Source: Streptomyces akebiae
GTDB lineage: Bacteria > Actinomycetota > Actinomycetes > Streptomycetales > Streptomycetaceae
Assembly: GCF_019599145.1 (NCBI RefSeq)
Contig: NZ_CP080647.1
Location: 10,193,203-10,257,202 of the forward strand
Direction of reading: 5' to 3'
DNA length: 64,000 nt
Part shown: positions 36,597-45,204 of the stretch, piece by piece
Position numbering within the stretch: position 1 is the stretch's first letter
Layout of the letters: each line of letters opens with the position of its first letter
Notes under the pieces: model-generated
Seen by the model: only the letters and a program-made list of their open reading frames with translations
Told to the model about the DNA's origin: nothing
Databases searched by the model: none
Position numbers and translations under genes: made by a program

Positions 36597-37475
36597 ATGC
36601 GGCTGCTGCGCCAGCCACGGGAAACCGTGATCGTCACGCGGGCCTCGACCTCGACCGGCGCGCCATGGGGCGCCTCGACTGCGAACTCGGTGTCACCGGC
36701 TTCACCTTCCGCGCCCGCCGGGTCCGGGACGCAGACCCTGAAGACCGACGAGGCGGGGACCGCGGCGGAGCGGGACAAGGCCGTGAGCGACGGCGCGGCG
36801 AGTGCGGTGAGCTGGGCGGAATCCCGTACGGCTCAGGGCCAGGGCGAACACGACGTGGCCCGGTCGGTGCTGCACGACCAAAGTGTTCTGTCCGGGGAGA
36901 TGAGCCACGTCCGGCTCTCTGCGGGGAGCGTGACGTTCCATGAGTCACACGGTGAGGCCTATTCCTCGTACAGCCTGGACACCGACGCGCACGGAACGTG
37001 GCTCGCGGAGACAGAGATCGCCAGAGCGATGTGCCTCGCGTTGCGCGATGCGGTTCTCGACGTCCACCCGGATCTGCCGTATCGCACCTACGTCACGGTG
37101 CGGGAGGAGCCGGGCCGCGCCCCGCAGGTGACGTGGCAGGAGGACTTCGTCGCAGACGAACGGTGTCGGCCGGCCGCCGAGGACGGCACAGCGCAGAGCG
37201 ACGGCTCCGAAGCGGAGTCCGCTTGGCAGTTGGAGGAGAACGGCCTCGGGGAGGCGATGGTCCCCAGTACCGACCGCGACGCGATCCGGGTTGCGGACCG
37301 TGCCGCCAAGAAGGTCATCGAGCGGAGCAACGAGATGCGCCCGACGCTCGGCACCGGTCAGGTCCTCGGCCACGAAGAGATCAAGGTGGGCTTCGACCCT
37401 GCGAACTCGGCCATGTACGTGTGGTCGGACTACCGTTGGGGTACGGCCACCACGCTCGCCGACTGTCCCACCTGA
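36597..37475 (+). CDS. Hypothetical protein with uncertain start
   Basis: I do not recognise this up-to-292-residue product. Codon bias supports coding from at least 36630 to the stop at 37475. The C-terminal two-thirds reads as a soluble alpha/beta protein (HLVRLSAG-like strands, ETEIARAMCLALRDAVLDVH, HEEIKVGFDPANSAMYVWSD). The N-terminal 60 residues are Ser/Thr/Pro-rich. Starts at ATG 36597, GTG 36627 or GTG 36783 are all possible; the last has AAGG close upstream. The sequence ends 73 bases before the MerR-clamp gene on the same strand, so they may be co-transcribed. Confidence 0.55.
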   Translation: MRLLRQPRETVIVTRASTSTGAPWGASTANSVSPASPSAPAGSGTQTLKTDEAGTAAERDKAVSDGAASAVSWAESRTAQGQGEHDVARSVLHDQSVLSGEMSHVRLSAGSVTFHESHGEAYSSYSLDTDAHGTWLAETEIARAMCLALRDAVLDVHPDLPYRTYVTVREEPGRAPQVTWQEDFVADERCRPAAEDGTAQSDGSEAESAWQLEENGLGEAMVPSTDRDAIRVADRAAKKVIERSNEMRPTLGTGQVLGHEEIKVGFDPANSAMYVWSDYRWGTATTLADCPT

Positions 37476-37548
37476 TCGAGAAAGGGAGAGGGCAGAGGTT
37501 GACCCTCGACATGGTCGAGGCACCAGAGTCCCGGGTGTGGAGAACGAG

Positions 37549-38643
37549 ATGCGCAGCATTGGAGAAATGTCCCGGGACAGTGGGCTCGGGGTGAGCGCCC
37601 TGAGGTTCTACGACCGTGCCGGAGTGCTGGTCCCGGCCTGGGTGGACCCGGTGAGCGGGTACCGCTGGTACGAACCCGAGCAGCTCGAAGAGGCTCGGCT
37701 GCTGGCCCGGTTGCGTCGGGCGGGCATGCCGCTGGCCGACATCCGGCTCGTCCTGGCCGCCTGGGGCGGCGTGGACACCGAACTGGTGCGCGGTCTTCTT
37801 CAGGCGCACCTGCGCCGTCTCGAGCTGGGGCTGTCCGATGCCCGCAGTGAGTTCTCCACGCTCCGAGCCCTACTCGACCACAGGGAGACAGCCCCCATGA
37901 CCTCGCTCCACACCGCCATCGCCCGGTTCTCCGTGCCCGCGCCGGAGTTGGCCGCCGCGTTGGACGCGGTCCGTTTCGCCGCCGGTACCGACGCGGAGCT
38001 GCCGATGCTCGGCGGGATCCTGTTCGACATCGAGGGAGAACTGCTGCGCCTCGTGGCCACCGATCGCTACCGAATGGCGGTCGCGCAGGCACGCACGACC
38101 GGGCACGGCGGACCTCGGACGCAGGTGGTCGTGCCTCTTCCGCTCGCCGACGCGATGCGGGCCCTGCTGACCGGCAATGAGCCCGCCCGGCTCATCGTGG
38201 ACGGTGACCGCGTGACGCTCGAGGCCGGGGACAGGCAGACAGCCGGGCAGAGCCTCGGTGGCGAGTTCCCCGACTACCGTCGCCTCGTCCACCTCCCGGC
38301 CGGTCGCAGGGTCCGCGTCGGGACGCCGGCCTTCCGTCAGGCCCTCGAGACCGCCCCGGTCCGCGAGGGCGAGACGCGTGAGCAGGACGGCGAGCCGTAC
38401 GACCTGAGCGTGCTCCGGGTGGCGGAGAACGGGACCGTGATCGTCTGCGACGACGGTGACGACGACCGGAACAACGTGGCCGTCAACCGCGAGTTCCTGC
38501 TGGACGCGCTCACCGCCGGGGCCCGGGACGAACTGATCCTGGAGGTGGGCGCGCCCACGGCGCCGCTCGCGATCCGTCGGCCCGACGACGAGCACGCCTT
38601 CTCGCTTCTGATGCCGGTCCGCTTGGAGGGCCAGGACTCGTAG
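37549..38643 (+). CDS. MerR regulator fused to a DNA polymerase III beta-clamp domain
   Basis: The 364-residue protein joins two unrelated parts. Residues 1-110 are a MerR winged helix (MRSIGEMSRDSGLGVSALRF, then GVLVPAWVDPVSGYRWYEPE) with a dimerisation coiled coil. Residues about 115-364 resemble a DnaN sliding clamp: ATDRYRMAVAQA, GGEFPDYRRLV, VNREFLLDAL and a C-terminal SLLMPVRL like the clamp's MPVRL end. A full clamp has three such units; here there seem to be about two. ATG 37549 follows GGAGA; GTG 37537 is the alternative. Such fusions are annotated in streptomycetes but no function is established to my knowledge. Confidence 0.82.
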   Translation: MRSIGEMSRDSGLGVSALRFYDRAGVLVPAWVDPVSGYRWYEPEQLEEARLLARLRRAGMPLADIRLVLAAWGGVDTELVRGLLQAHLRRLELGLSDARSEFSTLRALLDHRETAPMTSLHTAIARFSVPAPELAAALDAVRFAAGTDAELPMLGGILFDIEGELLRLVATDRYRMAVAQARTTGHGGPRTQVVVPLPLADAMRALLTGNEPARLIVDGDRVTLEAGDRQTAGQSLGGEFPDYRRLVHLPAGRRVRVGTPAFRQALETAPVREGETREQDGEPYDLSVLRVAENGTVIVCDDGDDDRNNVAVNREFLLDALTAGARDELILEVGAPTAPLAIRRPDDEHAFSLLMPVRLEGQDS

Positions 38644-38650
38644 TGCTTGG

Positions 38651-39813
38651 TCAGGTCGGTATCGCTGTAGGTATGTCGCGGTGGCAGGTGGGGCAGGCGC
38701 CGGTCCAGACCGCGAGGAGTAGCTGAAGTTCGCGGGCGACCTTGTGGAGGCTCAGGCCGGCGCCGTCTCTTTTGGGGACCGGGTGATGCGCTGGAGGGTG
38801 CAGAAGGCGTGGGCTGCGGAGACGAGGGTGACGTGGTGGTGCCAGCCTCTCCAGGTGCGGCCCTTGAAGTGGGCCAGGCCCAGGGCCTGCTTCATCTCGC
38901 GGTAGTCGTGCTCGATGCGCCGGCGCAGTTTCGCGGTGCGCACGAGGGTGGCCAGCGGGGTGTCGGCGGGCAGGCTGGTCAGCCAGAACTGCAAGGGTTC
39001 GGGCTCGGTGGCGGGCCATTCGGCCAGCAGCCGGCGCACGGGCAGTTCCGGTCCGTCGGTGTTCTTGCGGATCTCGCGTCCGGCGGGCCTGATCCGCAGG
39101 GCCACGAACCGCGAGTACATCCGCTTGACGCCGCTGCGGCCGCTGCCCGGGCGGGAGCCCTCCCGCCACTGCACCGGCTTCGCGGCCCGCTTGCCCGCCG
39201 CGATGACCAGCTTCTTCACGGCCTGGGCCGGCTCGGGGTAGACGGGCTGCGGCCGAGGCCCGCGACCGCCGTAGGGCGGGATGCGGGGCCTGGCTTCTTC
39301 CGGCTGGGCAGTGGTCGTGGTGGAGATGCCCACCACGTAGTCAAGGCCGCGTTCCTCCAGCCCGAGACGGAAGGCCGCGGCATCGCCGTAGCCGCCGTCG
39401 GCGACGACGAGAGGGACCTCGATGCTCCACGACCGCGTCTCGTCGATCATGTCCAGAGCCAGCTGCCACTTCTCGACATGGCCGACCTCTTCGGGGATGC
39501 CGCACTTCGTGCGCCGGGCCACCTTGGCCGGATCGGCCTTCGGCGAGGCGGGATCCCAGCTCTCCGGCAGGAACAAGCGCCAGCCGACGGCCGCCGAGGC
39601 GTCGTCGGAGGCCAGGTGCAGCGACACACCGGCCTGGCAGTTGGTGACCTTGCCGGCTGTGCCGGTGTACTGCCGGGCCACGCAGGCCGAAGCGTCCCCG
39701 TCCTTCAGAAAGCCGGTGTCATCGACGATCAGCGCGGTCGGCCTGATCACCTGCTGCATCCGCCAGGCCAGGCGAGCACGCACATGCGCCGCGTCCCACG
39801 GGCTGGTGTGATG
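38651..39813 (-). pseudogene. IS701-family transposase, truncated and frameshifted
   Basis: The minus strand reads SPWDAAHVRARLAWRMQQVI, ALIVDDTGFLKDGDASACVA, GWRLFLPESWD, VVADGGYGDAAAFRLGLEER and RRIEHDYREMKQALGLAHFK, the catalytic core of IS701-type DDE transposases. The first 80 or so residues are missing. The C-terminal frame breaks near 38770, where PKRDGAGLSLHKVARELQLL continues in another frame to a stop at 38651. The left edge abuts the MerR-clamp stop codon, and the right edge interrupts an RHS gene on the opposite strand. Confidence 0.85.
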
Positions 39814-39815
39814 AA

Positions 39816-41230
39816 GTGGGCCAGGGCAGGGGAAGGTCTCCGCCGGCGCCGGCACCGGCAAGAAGACCAAGAAGTACTGGCTCTACCGCGGCTTGGACGG
39901 TGACCGCACCTCCAAGACGGACCCGTCGGCGACCAAGAACGTCACGGTCGACAGCGGTGACGGCGGCGCGTACGCCGACCACGACTGGCTGTCCGGCAAG
40001 GTCCTGTCCACCTCGCTGCGCGACGACCAGGACGTCTCCCACGAACACACCTACCACTCGTACTGGTCCCACAACACCGCCCAGTACGACGGCCTGCCCA
40101 ACGCCCGCTTCGTGACGCGAGTCCAAGACCGTCACCAACACCAAGATCAGCGGCGGCTGGCGCGAACGCACGGTGGAGAACGAGTGCGACAACTCCGAAG
40201 CCGCCTCCACCACCTTCGGCCTGCCCATGCGCACCGATGACTGGGGCCAGACGGATGTCTCCGACAACCGCTGCACCACCTACGGCCGCGCCTACAACAC
40301 CGACCCCTACGGACGGGTCCCCATGCTTGGCATTGGCTGCGATACCTACGACCTCTTGCGCTCGATGCACGAGGGTGACACTGGAGACATCCTGGCCAGC
40401 GCCGTCGGATTCATTCCCGGCGGCGAAATAGCCAAGGCACCCAAGCAGGCGGAGAACATTATCGATGCACTGAAAGGCACTACGAAGAAGACCTGCAAAA
40501 ACACTTTCCTCGCTGGTGCCGACGTTCGTATGGCCGACGGAACCACCAAGGACATCGAAGACGTCTAACCTGGCGACAAGGTCCAGGCGACCGACCCTGT
40601 AACAGGTCAAAATGGCCCCCGCGAAGTCACCCGACTCATCGTCACGCGGAACGAAAAGCACTTCAACGAACTGTTCATCGTCACCGACGGCGGCATCGAA
40701 CAGCTCACAGCGACCCGCGGGCACCCCTTCTGGTCCCCGTCCGGGAAGAACTGGATCGAAGCCGGTAATCTCACATCCGGCATGACCCTGCTCGCCGGCA
40801 GCGGCGACACGGTTACCATTTCCGGGGACTGGGCGTACAGCGAGCTGGCCACCACCCACAACATCACCGTCAACTGTTTGCACGCGTACTATGTGCTGGC
40901 GGGCGAGACTCCAGTCCTGGTTCACAACAGCAACTGTGGTCCTGAGTTGTCCATCAGTGAGGGGCAGTTCGGGAAGAAGTGGGAAAGCAATCTCAGGACC
41001 ACGGCCTCAACCCTGGCGATGCCGCCGAGGTTCGCGGGTGGCATGACGAAGTACGGCAGGGTCCGTGGAATCCGGCGAATGGCGGTGGAAGTGATTACTT
41101 CTTCTACCGCAGAGGGAACGGTTCCCTAGTGACGAAGGGTGATGGACAGTTCGTCACTATGTTCCCCATGGATAAACCGAATGGCTGGTTTCAACAGGCC
41201 ACACCCTATTCGTGCGGATGTAAGAAATGA
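39816..41230 (+). pseudogene. Decayed RHS/polymorphic toxin with pretoxin-HINT domain
   Basis: Plus-strand pieces in order are GTGKKTKKYWLYRGLDGDRT and DHDWLSGKVLSTSLRDD (RHS repeats, frame broken near 40120), then WRERTVENECDNSEA and FGLPMRTDDWGQTDVSDNRC. A jump that lacks the RHS core leads to a HINT domain (CKNTFLAGADVRMADGTTKD to ETPVLVHNSN). A TAA at 40566-40568 interrupts the HINT reading frame. Near 40982 a single missing G shifts the frame; adding it joins HNSNCGPELSISEGQFGKKW to GKQSQDHGLNPGDAAEVRGW and the tail ending at 41230. The tail is presumably the toxin; its activity is not recognised. Dead gene. Confidence 0.8.
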
Positions 41231-41486
41231 CCGAGCGAAAAGCGTCGAACCTGCACCCCGGGCAGCGTGTGCGAGCTGCGTTTGGCGTCAAGTACCTCGC
41301 GGATGACGCCCAAAACGCCGCATCGGTCGAAGCCATGGAGTTCCTGCTGGATACGGGGCCTTCCATTCTCCTGTCGTGCGGCACAGGCTGGACTCTGAAG
41401 GTCTTTGAGGGCTCTGAAGGTCACTGGCCAGTGTTGCCCGCTTGGTGCTGGCCTGTCGAGTCATGGGCTTTCGAGGAGATAGGTGG
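41227..41486 (+). pseudogene. N-terminal part of a probable immunity protein
   Basis: Starting in a 4-base ATGA overlap with the toxin remnant's stop, this frame encodes about 87 residues including LSCGTGWTLKVFEG and AWCWPVESWAFEEIGGM. The W-rich ending and coupling to a polymorphic toxin tail fit an immunity protein, but the specific family is not recognised. Near 41486 the frame passes without a stop into IS630 transposase sequence, so the natural C-terminus is lost. Confidence 0.6.
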
Positions 41487-42081
41487 GATGAGGACGGCCC
41501 AGCTCCTGGGCGCGTGGATAGCCTTCGAGGACGAGGCCGGGCAGGACCTGAATCCCGGCAAGGGCCGGACCTGGTCGCGGCGTGGCAGGACGCCGCTGGT
41601 CAAGGTGACGGGCAAGGGTTCGGGCCGGGTCCTGATGGCCGGGATGATCTGCGTCAGACCGGGCCGCGAGACCTGTCTGATCTACCGGACGCAGACGTAC
41701 CGCGGCCGGACCGGCGAGAAGAAGGGCTTCCGGACCCGCGAGTTCGCAGACCTGCTCACCTCCGCCCGTCGGCAGCTCAGCGATGCTCCGCTGATCGTGG
41801 TGTGGGACAACGCCAGCACCCATCACGCCAAGTCCCTGCGGGAGTTCTGCGAACGCAACAGCCACTGGCTGACCATCGTCAAGCTCCCACCCTACGCACC
41901 CGACCTCAACCCCGTCGAAGGCGTATGTGCCCACCTGAAGAAGTCCCTGGCCAACCTCGCACCCCACACGGTCGAAGACCTCACCCCACTCGTGAAGAAC
42001 CGACTACGCGACATCCAACGCCGACCCAAGATCCTCGACGGCTTCATCGCCGAGACCGGACTGGGAGTGCAGCCTCCGTAG
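41487..42081 (+). pseudogene. IS630-family transposase catalytic fragment fused to the immunity frame
   Basis: About 195 residues of an IS630-type DDE transposase are readable without interruption: WIAFEDEAGQDLNPGKGRTW (first Asp region), PLIVVWDNASTHHAKSL (second Asp) and LPPYAPDLNPVEGVCAHLKK (Glu). The sequence ends in LDGFIAETGLG, close to the usual C-terminus. The N-terminal helix-turn-helix third is missing and replaced by the immunity protein start, giving one continuous 284-codon chimera from 41227. It is probably non-functional as a transposase because end recognition is lost. Confidence 0.8.
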
Positions 42082-42360
42082 CCCTGTCAGCCCACCCTTT
42101 CAACCTCAGCGGCAACTCGTACGAGATCCATGGCGATATCGCACACCCTCCGACCGCCGAGAGGGAAGGAGTGGGTGCAGCGGCGACACTCTGTCGAATC
42201 AGTAAACCGCTCCGGAGACGAAGTTCACGGTGACCTCCACCGGCTGGCCGGCTTTGATCGCGGCGGCCAACGGCGGCTGATCGTTTCAGTGGAAGCAACC
42301 AATTTTGTCACACGAATTCGCCCGTACGAGTGTCGTTTCCGTTGGTTCACCAGCACTTGC

Positions 42361-43128
42361 ATGCCGAAGTCAGATACGGAGCAACATCCGTGCATGGAGA
42401 GTTCTGGATACGACGGAACGCCGTCGGCAGAGTCGATTTTGTCTGGCACTGAGGTCGTCTTCACGGCGGACTTCGCATCTACCCGTCAATGGGTGGCCGG
42501 GCGTTCGTGGGCATATCCGAACGGCGGACCGGTCAACCCCGGTGACAACAAGCTGGATCACCTGACGGCGGACCCCGCCTACAGCCGTTCGGGCATCTTC
42601 CGTGCCACCCGCCGCAAGGACGGCCGGTGGGACACGGGCCTACTGACCACGGAGGGGAGCGAGGAGGACTTCACCGTCCGCGCGGGGGATGTGCTAGAGG
42701 CACGGGTCAGGTTGCCGTACGAGGTCGGGGCATGGCCGGCTATCTGGACCTGGCGGGACGGCGACCAGGAGATCGACGTCTTCGAGTACCACCCCGACAA
42801 CGCAGACCTCCTGGAGCTGACCAACCACGTTCGCGGCGGCAACTTCTACTACCGAGACTCCGCCATCGGCCCGGGCAGGTGGGTCGATCTTCGCGTCGAG
42901 TTCGGGCCGAGGTCCGTGATCTGGTGGGTGAACGGCAGCCGGGTGTTCGCCGACCGTCGAGGTGTGGGACGTTCCTGGCACGCCTACCTCATCGTCAATC
43001 TGTCTGTGTGCGCAGGCCGGTACCACCCCCCACCGGCTCCCCACATCAAGGAGATGTCGTACAAGGTCGAGCACCTCGCGGTGCGGCGGCCAGTAGGGGA
43101 CGGTAAAACGTTCGGCTCTGGCCCGTAG
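42361..43128 (+). CDS. GH16-like (laminarinase superfamily) hydrolase or lectin
   Basis: About 255 residues with a concanavalin-type beta-sandwich pattern. The catalytic signature EIDVFE (Glu at about 137 and 142) of GH16 enzymes is present, preceded by EVGAWPAIWTWRDGDQ and followed by VDLRVEFGPRSVIWWVNGSR, both family-like. GH16 members cleave beta-1,3/1,4 glucans or galactans. There is no signal peptide. ATG 42361 and ATG 42394 are both possible (the latter has GGAG upstream). It stands alone between IS630 and IS3-type elements, so it is probably horizontally acquired. Confidence 0.75.
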   Translation: MPKSDTEQHPCMESSGYDGTPSAESILSGTEVVFTADFASTRQWVAGRSWAYPNGGPVNPGDNKLDHLTADPAYSRSGIFRATRRKDGRWDTGLLTTEGSEEDFTVRAGDVLEARVRLPYEVGAWPAIWTWRDGDQEIDVFEYHPDNADLLELTNHVRGGNFYYRDSAIGPGRWVDLRVEFGPRSVIWWVNGSRVFADRRGVGRSWHAYLIVNLSVCAGRYHPPPAPHIKEMSYKVEHLAVRRPVGDGKTFGSGP

Positions 43129-43556
43129 TCGGTGGTGACGCCGAGTAGCCACTCTCGGTCATGATCTTGTGATGGATGTCAATCCCCTTGTCGGGACGGT
43201 GTTTTCCGGGTTGTCGGCGCTGGCCGTCGAGGACGTGGTGGACGGCCGAACCGCCTGCGAAGGCCGGTGGTCTGTTCGGTCGGCTGGCGCATCTGCTGGA
43301 CGCGGTGGAGGACCTGGAGGCGGACGAGGCGTTCGGCGCGTTGAACCCGATCGCCGTGACCGGTGTGGACCGCGCCGAAGTGCGCCGACTCTGCGACGCT
43401 GCCGTCCATGGCGTGCAACTCACCCTGGCCGAAGTTGAGATTGTCCACCGGCACTCGCTACGGCCTGTACATCGATCCCAAGAGCGGCAACCAGGGCAGC
43501 ACTCGCCAGGCATGGAACGATCGAGGGTTCGGACCTGCACGGGCCTTGACCCGGAA
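43129..43556. other. Gap with short fragments, possible ISL3 start
   Basis: A plus-strand frame from 43172 begins MDVNPLVGTVFSGLSALAVE and loses sense after about 30 residues; this resembles the first residues of ISL3-type transposases. A second frame contains GGLFGRLAHLLDAVEDLEAD then LNPIAVTGVDRAEVRRLCDA, protein-like but unrecognised. The stretch ends at the left inverted repeat of the IS3-type element. Confidence 0.4.
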
Positions 43557-43569
43557 TCTTGGACACGGG

Positions 43570-44469
43570 TTATGCGGCTGGGGCCAGGGTAGTTGCTGTT
43601 GAGTCGAGTGCTGTCTCGTAAGCGATGGGGCTACGTTGTCCGAGGCGGGAGTGACGGCGTCGGGTGTTGTAGCGGTTGAGCCAGCCGAACGCGTCGAGGC
43701 GGGCCTCGCGTTCGTTGGACCAGTGCTTGCGGCCCTGGAGCGTGTCGCGTTTGAACGTCGCATTGAAGGACTCGGCGAGTGCGTTGTCCGCGCTGGAGCC
43801 GATCGCGCTGATGGACTGGCGGACGCCGGCCTGGCGGCAGGCGTCGGCGAAGGCCCGGCTGGTGTACTGGGCTCCGTGGTCGGTGTGCAGGATCGCCCCG
43901 GCGAGGCTGCCGCGGGTCCGTTCGGCGGCGGCCAGGGCGTCGGTGACCAGGTCGGTGCGCATGTGGTCCGCGATCGCCCAGCCGGCCAGGCGGCGTGAGG
44001 CGAGGTCGATGACGGTGGCCAAATACAGGAACTTTTCGCCCTCCAGCGGGAGATAGGTGATGTCGCCGACGTACTTCGTGTTCGGCTCACTCGCAGTGGA
44101 GTCGCGGCCGATCAGGTCCGGGGCCTTTGCTGCGGCCGGGTCCGCGGTCGTGGTGCGGTGCCTGCGCCGCAGCCGCACTCCGGCCAGGCCGATGCTGCGC
44201 ATCACCCGCGCGATGCGCTTGTGGTTGATTCGCTCGCCGTCGTGGCGGAGTTCAGCGGTGATCCTGGGGACGCCGTAGGTGCCGCCCGATTCATGGTGCA
44301 CGGCCCGTATCCGGGTGGCGAGGCGGCCGTCGGCGGCCTGGCGGACGGCCCGGTTCTCAGCGGTCCGGCGCCAGTAGTAGAAGCTGGAGCGGGCGATGCC
44401 CAGGATGGTGCACAGCCGCTTCACGCCGTAACGGCGCTGGTGGTCGGCAATGAACTGGAAGCGGTTCAC
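43570..44469 (-). CDS. IS3-family transposase OrfB (catalytic subunit)
   Basis: The 299-residue DDE/rve transposase has an HTH_21-type segment (YGVPRITAELRHDGERINHK) and the catalytic triad in VGDITYLP, LHTDHGAQYTS and ALAESFNATFKRD (35-residue D-to-E spacing typical of IS3). GTG 44469 overlaps the orfA stop by GTGA. IS3 elements usually make an OrfAB fusion by programmed -1 frameshifting; here a simple coupled reinitiation is equally possible because I see no A-rich slippery run at the overlap. Confidence 0.92.
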   Translation of the reverse strand: MNRFQFIADHQRRYGVKRLCTILGIARSSFYYWRRTAENRAVRQAADGRLATRIRAVHHESGGTYGVPRITAELRHDGERINHKRIARVMRSIGLAGVRLRRRHRTTTADPAAAKAPDLIGRDSTASEPNTKYVGDITYLPLEGEKFLYLATVIDLASRRLAGWAIADHMRTDLVTDALAAAERTRGSLAGAILHTDHGAQYTSRAFADACRQAGVRQSISAIGSSADNALAESFNATFKRDTLQGRKHWSNEREARLDAFGWLNRYNTRRRHSRLGQRSPIAYETALDSTATTLAPAA

Positions 44470-44765
44470 CAGCGCGTCTCCCCGGCGAAATACTTGGCCG
44501 CCTTGCGCAGGATCTCGCGTTCCTCCTCCAGCTCACGGACCTTCTGGCGCAGCGCGGCATTCTCCGCCTCCAACGGCGTCGGCGGCTCCGCCGGCACCTC
44601 CGCCCGGCGTCCCCGCGGCCGGCTCGCGCCAGCCGCCCGGACCCAGTTCCGCAAGGTTTCGGGGTTGATTCCCAGATCAGCGGCGACCTGCCGGATCGTC
44701 GCCTCGGGCCGCGACTGGTACAGCGCGACCGCGTCCGCCTTGAACTGCGGCGGATAGTTCTTCAT
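44466..44765 (-). CDS. IS3-family transposase OrfA (DNA-binding subunit)
   Basis: The 99-residue protein has a helix-turn-helix (FKADAVALYQSRPEATIRQV then ADLGINPETLRNWVRA) and a C-terminal leucine-zipper coiled coil (LEAENAALRQKVRELEEERE) ending AAKYFAGETRW, all typical of IS3 OrfA. It binds the terminal repeats and pairs with OrfB. It lies 47 bases inside the right inverted repeat. Confidence 0.92.
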   Translation of the reverse strand: MKNYPPQFKADAVALYQSRPEATIRQVAADLGINPETLRNWVRAAGASRPRGRRAEVPAEPPTPLEAENAALRQKVRELEEEREILRKAAKYFAGETRW

Positions 44766-44821
44766 GACTACGAGATGTCCGTTCTCAGATCCTCAGGATC
44801 CAGTGTCTCGTGTGTCCAAGA

Positions 44822-45170
44822 TCAAGGGGAAGCTTCAGGTGCACGACGGTCTCCTGGCCAAGACCTTGCCCTCACCGTTCGCAAGCGAGAGCGCCCGCGG
44901 CTCGTCGGCGCTCGTGTCGCCGCGACGCGGCTTCCGCCGGCCCCGGCCGCCGTCAGTGTCGAACGCAAGGTCCCGACCGACGGCGTCGTGATGGTGGCCC
45001 GCCAACGCCTTCGCGTCGGACGCACCTACGCGGGCCAGATTGTCACCATCTACGTCGAGGACACCCACTTCCGCGTCACCTACGAAGGCGCCGAAATCTC
45101 CCTGCACGCTCGCAAAGACCAGCACCCAGTGACCCGTTGGAAAGCCAAGATCCACGCGCCGAAACTCTGA
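44822..45170 (+). pseudogene. IS481-like transposase C-terminal fragment
   Basis: After a poorly conserved start, the frame reads RVAATRLPPAPAAVSVERKV, GVVMVARQRLRVGRTYAGQI and HPVTRWKAKIHAPKL. This is the C-terminal beta-barrel tail of actinobacterial IS481-type transposases. The catalytic domain is absent; the IS3-type element ends exactly where this fragment begins, so insertion followed by deletion is likely. Confidence 0.8.
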
Positions 45171-45204
45171 GCGCGCCAAGACTGCGTGTTCTACGTTGAT
45201 CGAC

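Larger units (their letters stand above)
43557..44821 (-). mobile_element. IS3-family insertion sequence, intact
   Basis: The element is about 1265 bases, with 10-base perfect terminal inverted repeats TCTTGGACAC (43557-43566) and GTGTCCAAGA (44812-44821). It contains two coupled frames, orfA and orfB, on the minus strand. Both proteins are full length with all catalytic residues, so it may be active. No clear target-site duplication is seen. It interrupts or abuts an IS481-type transposase remnant on its right. Confidence 0.85.
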
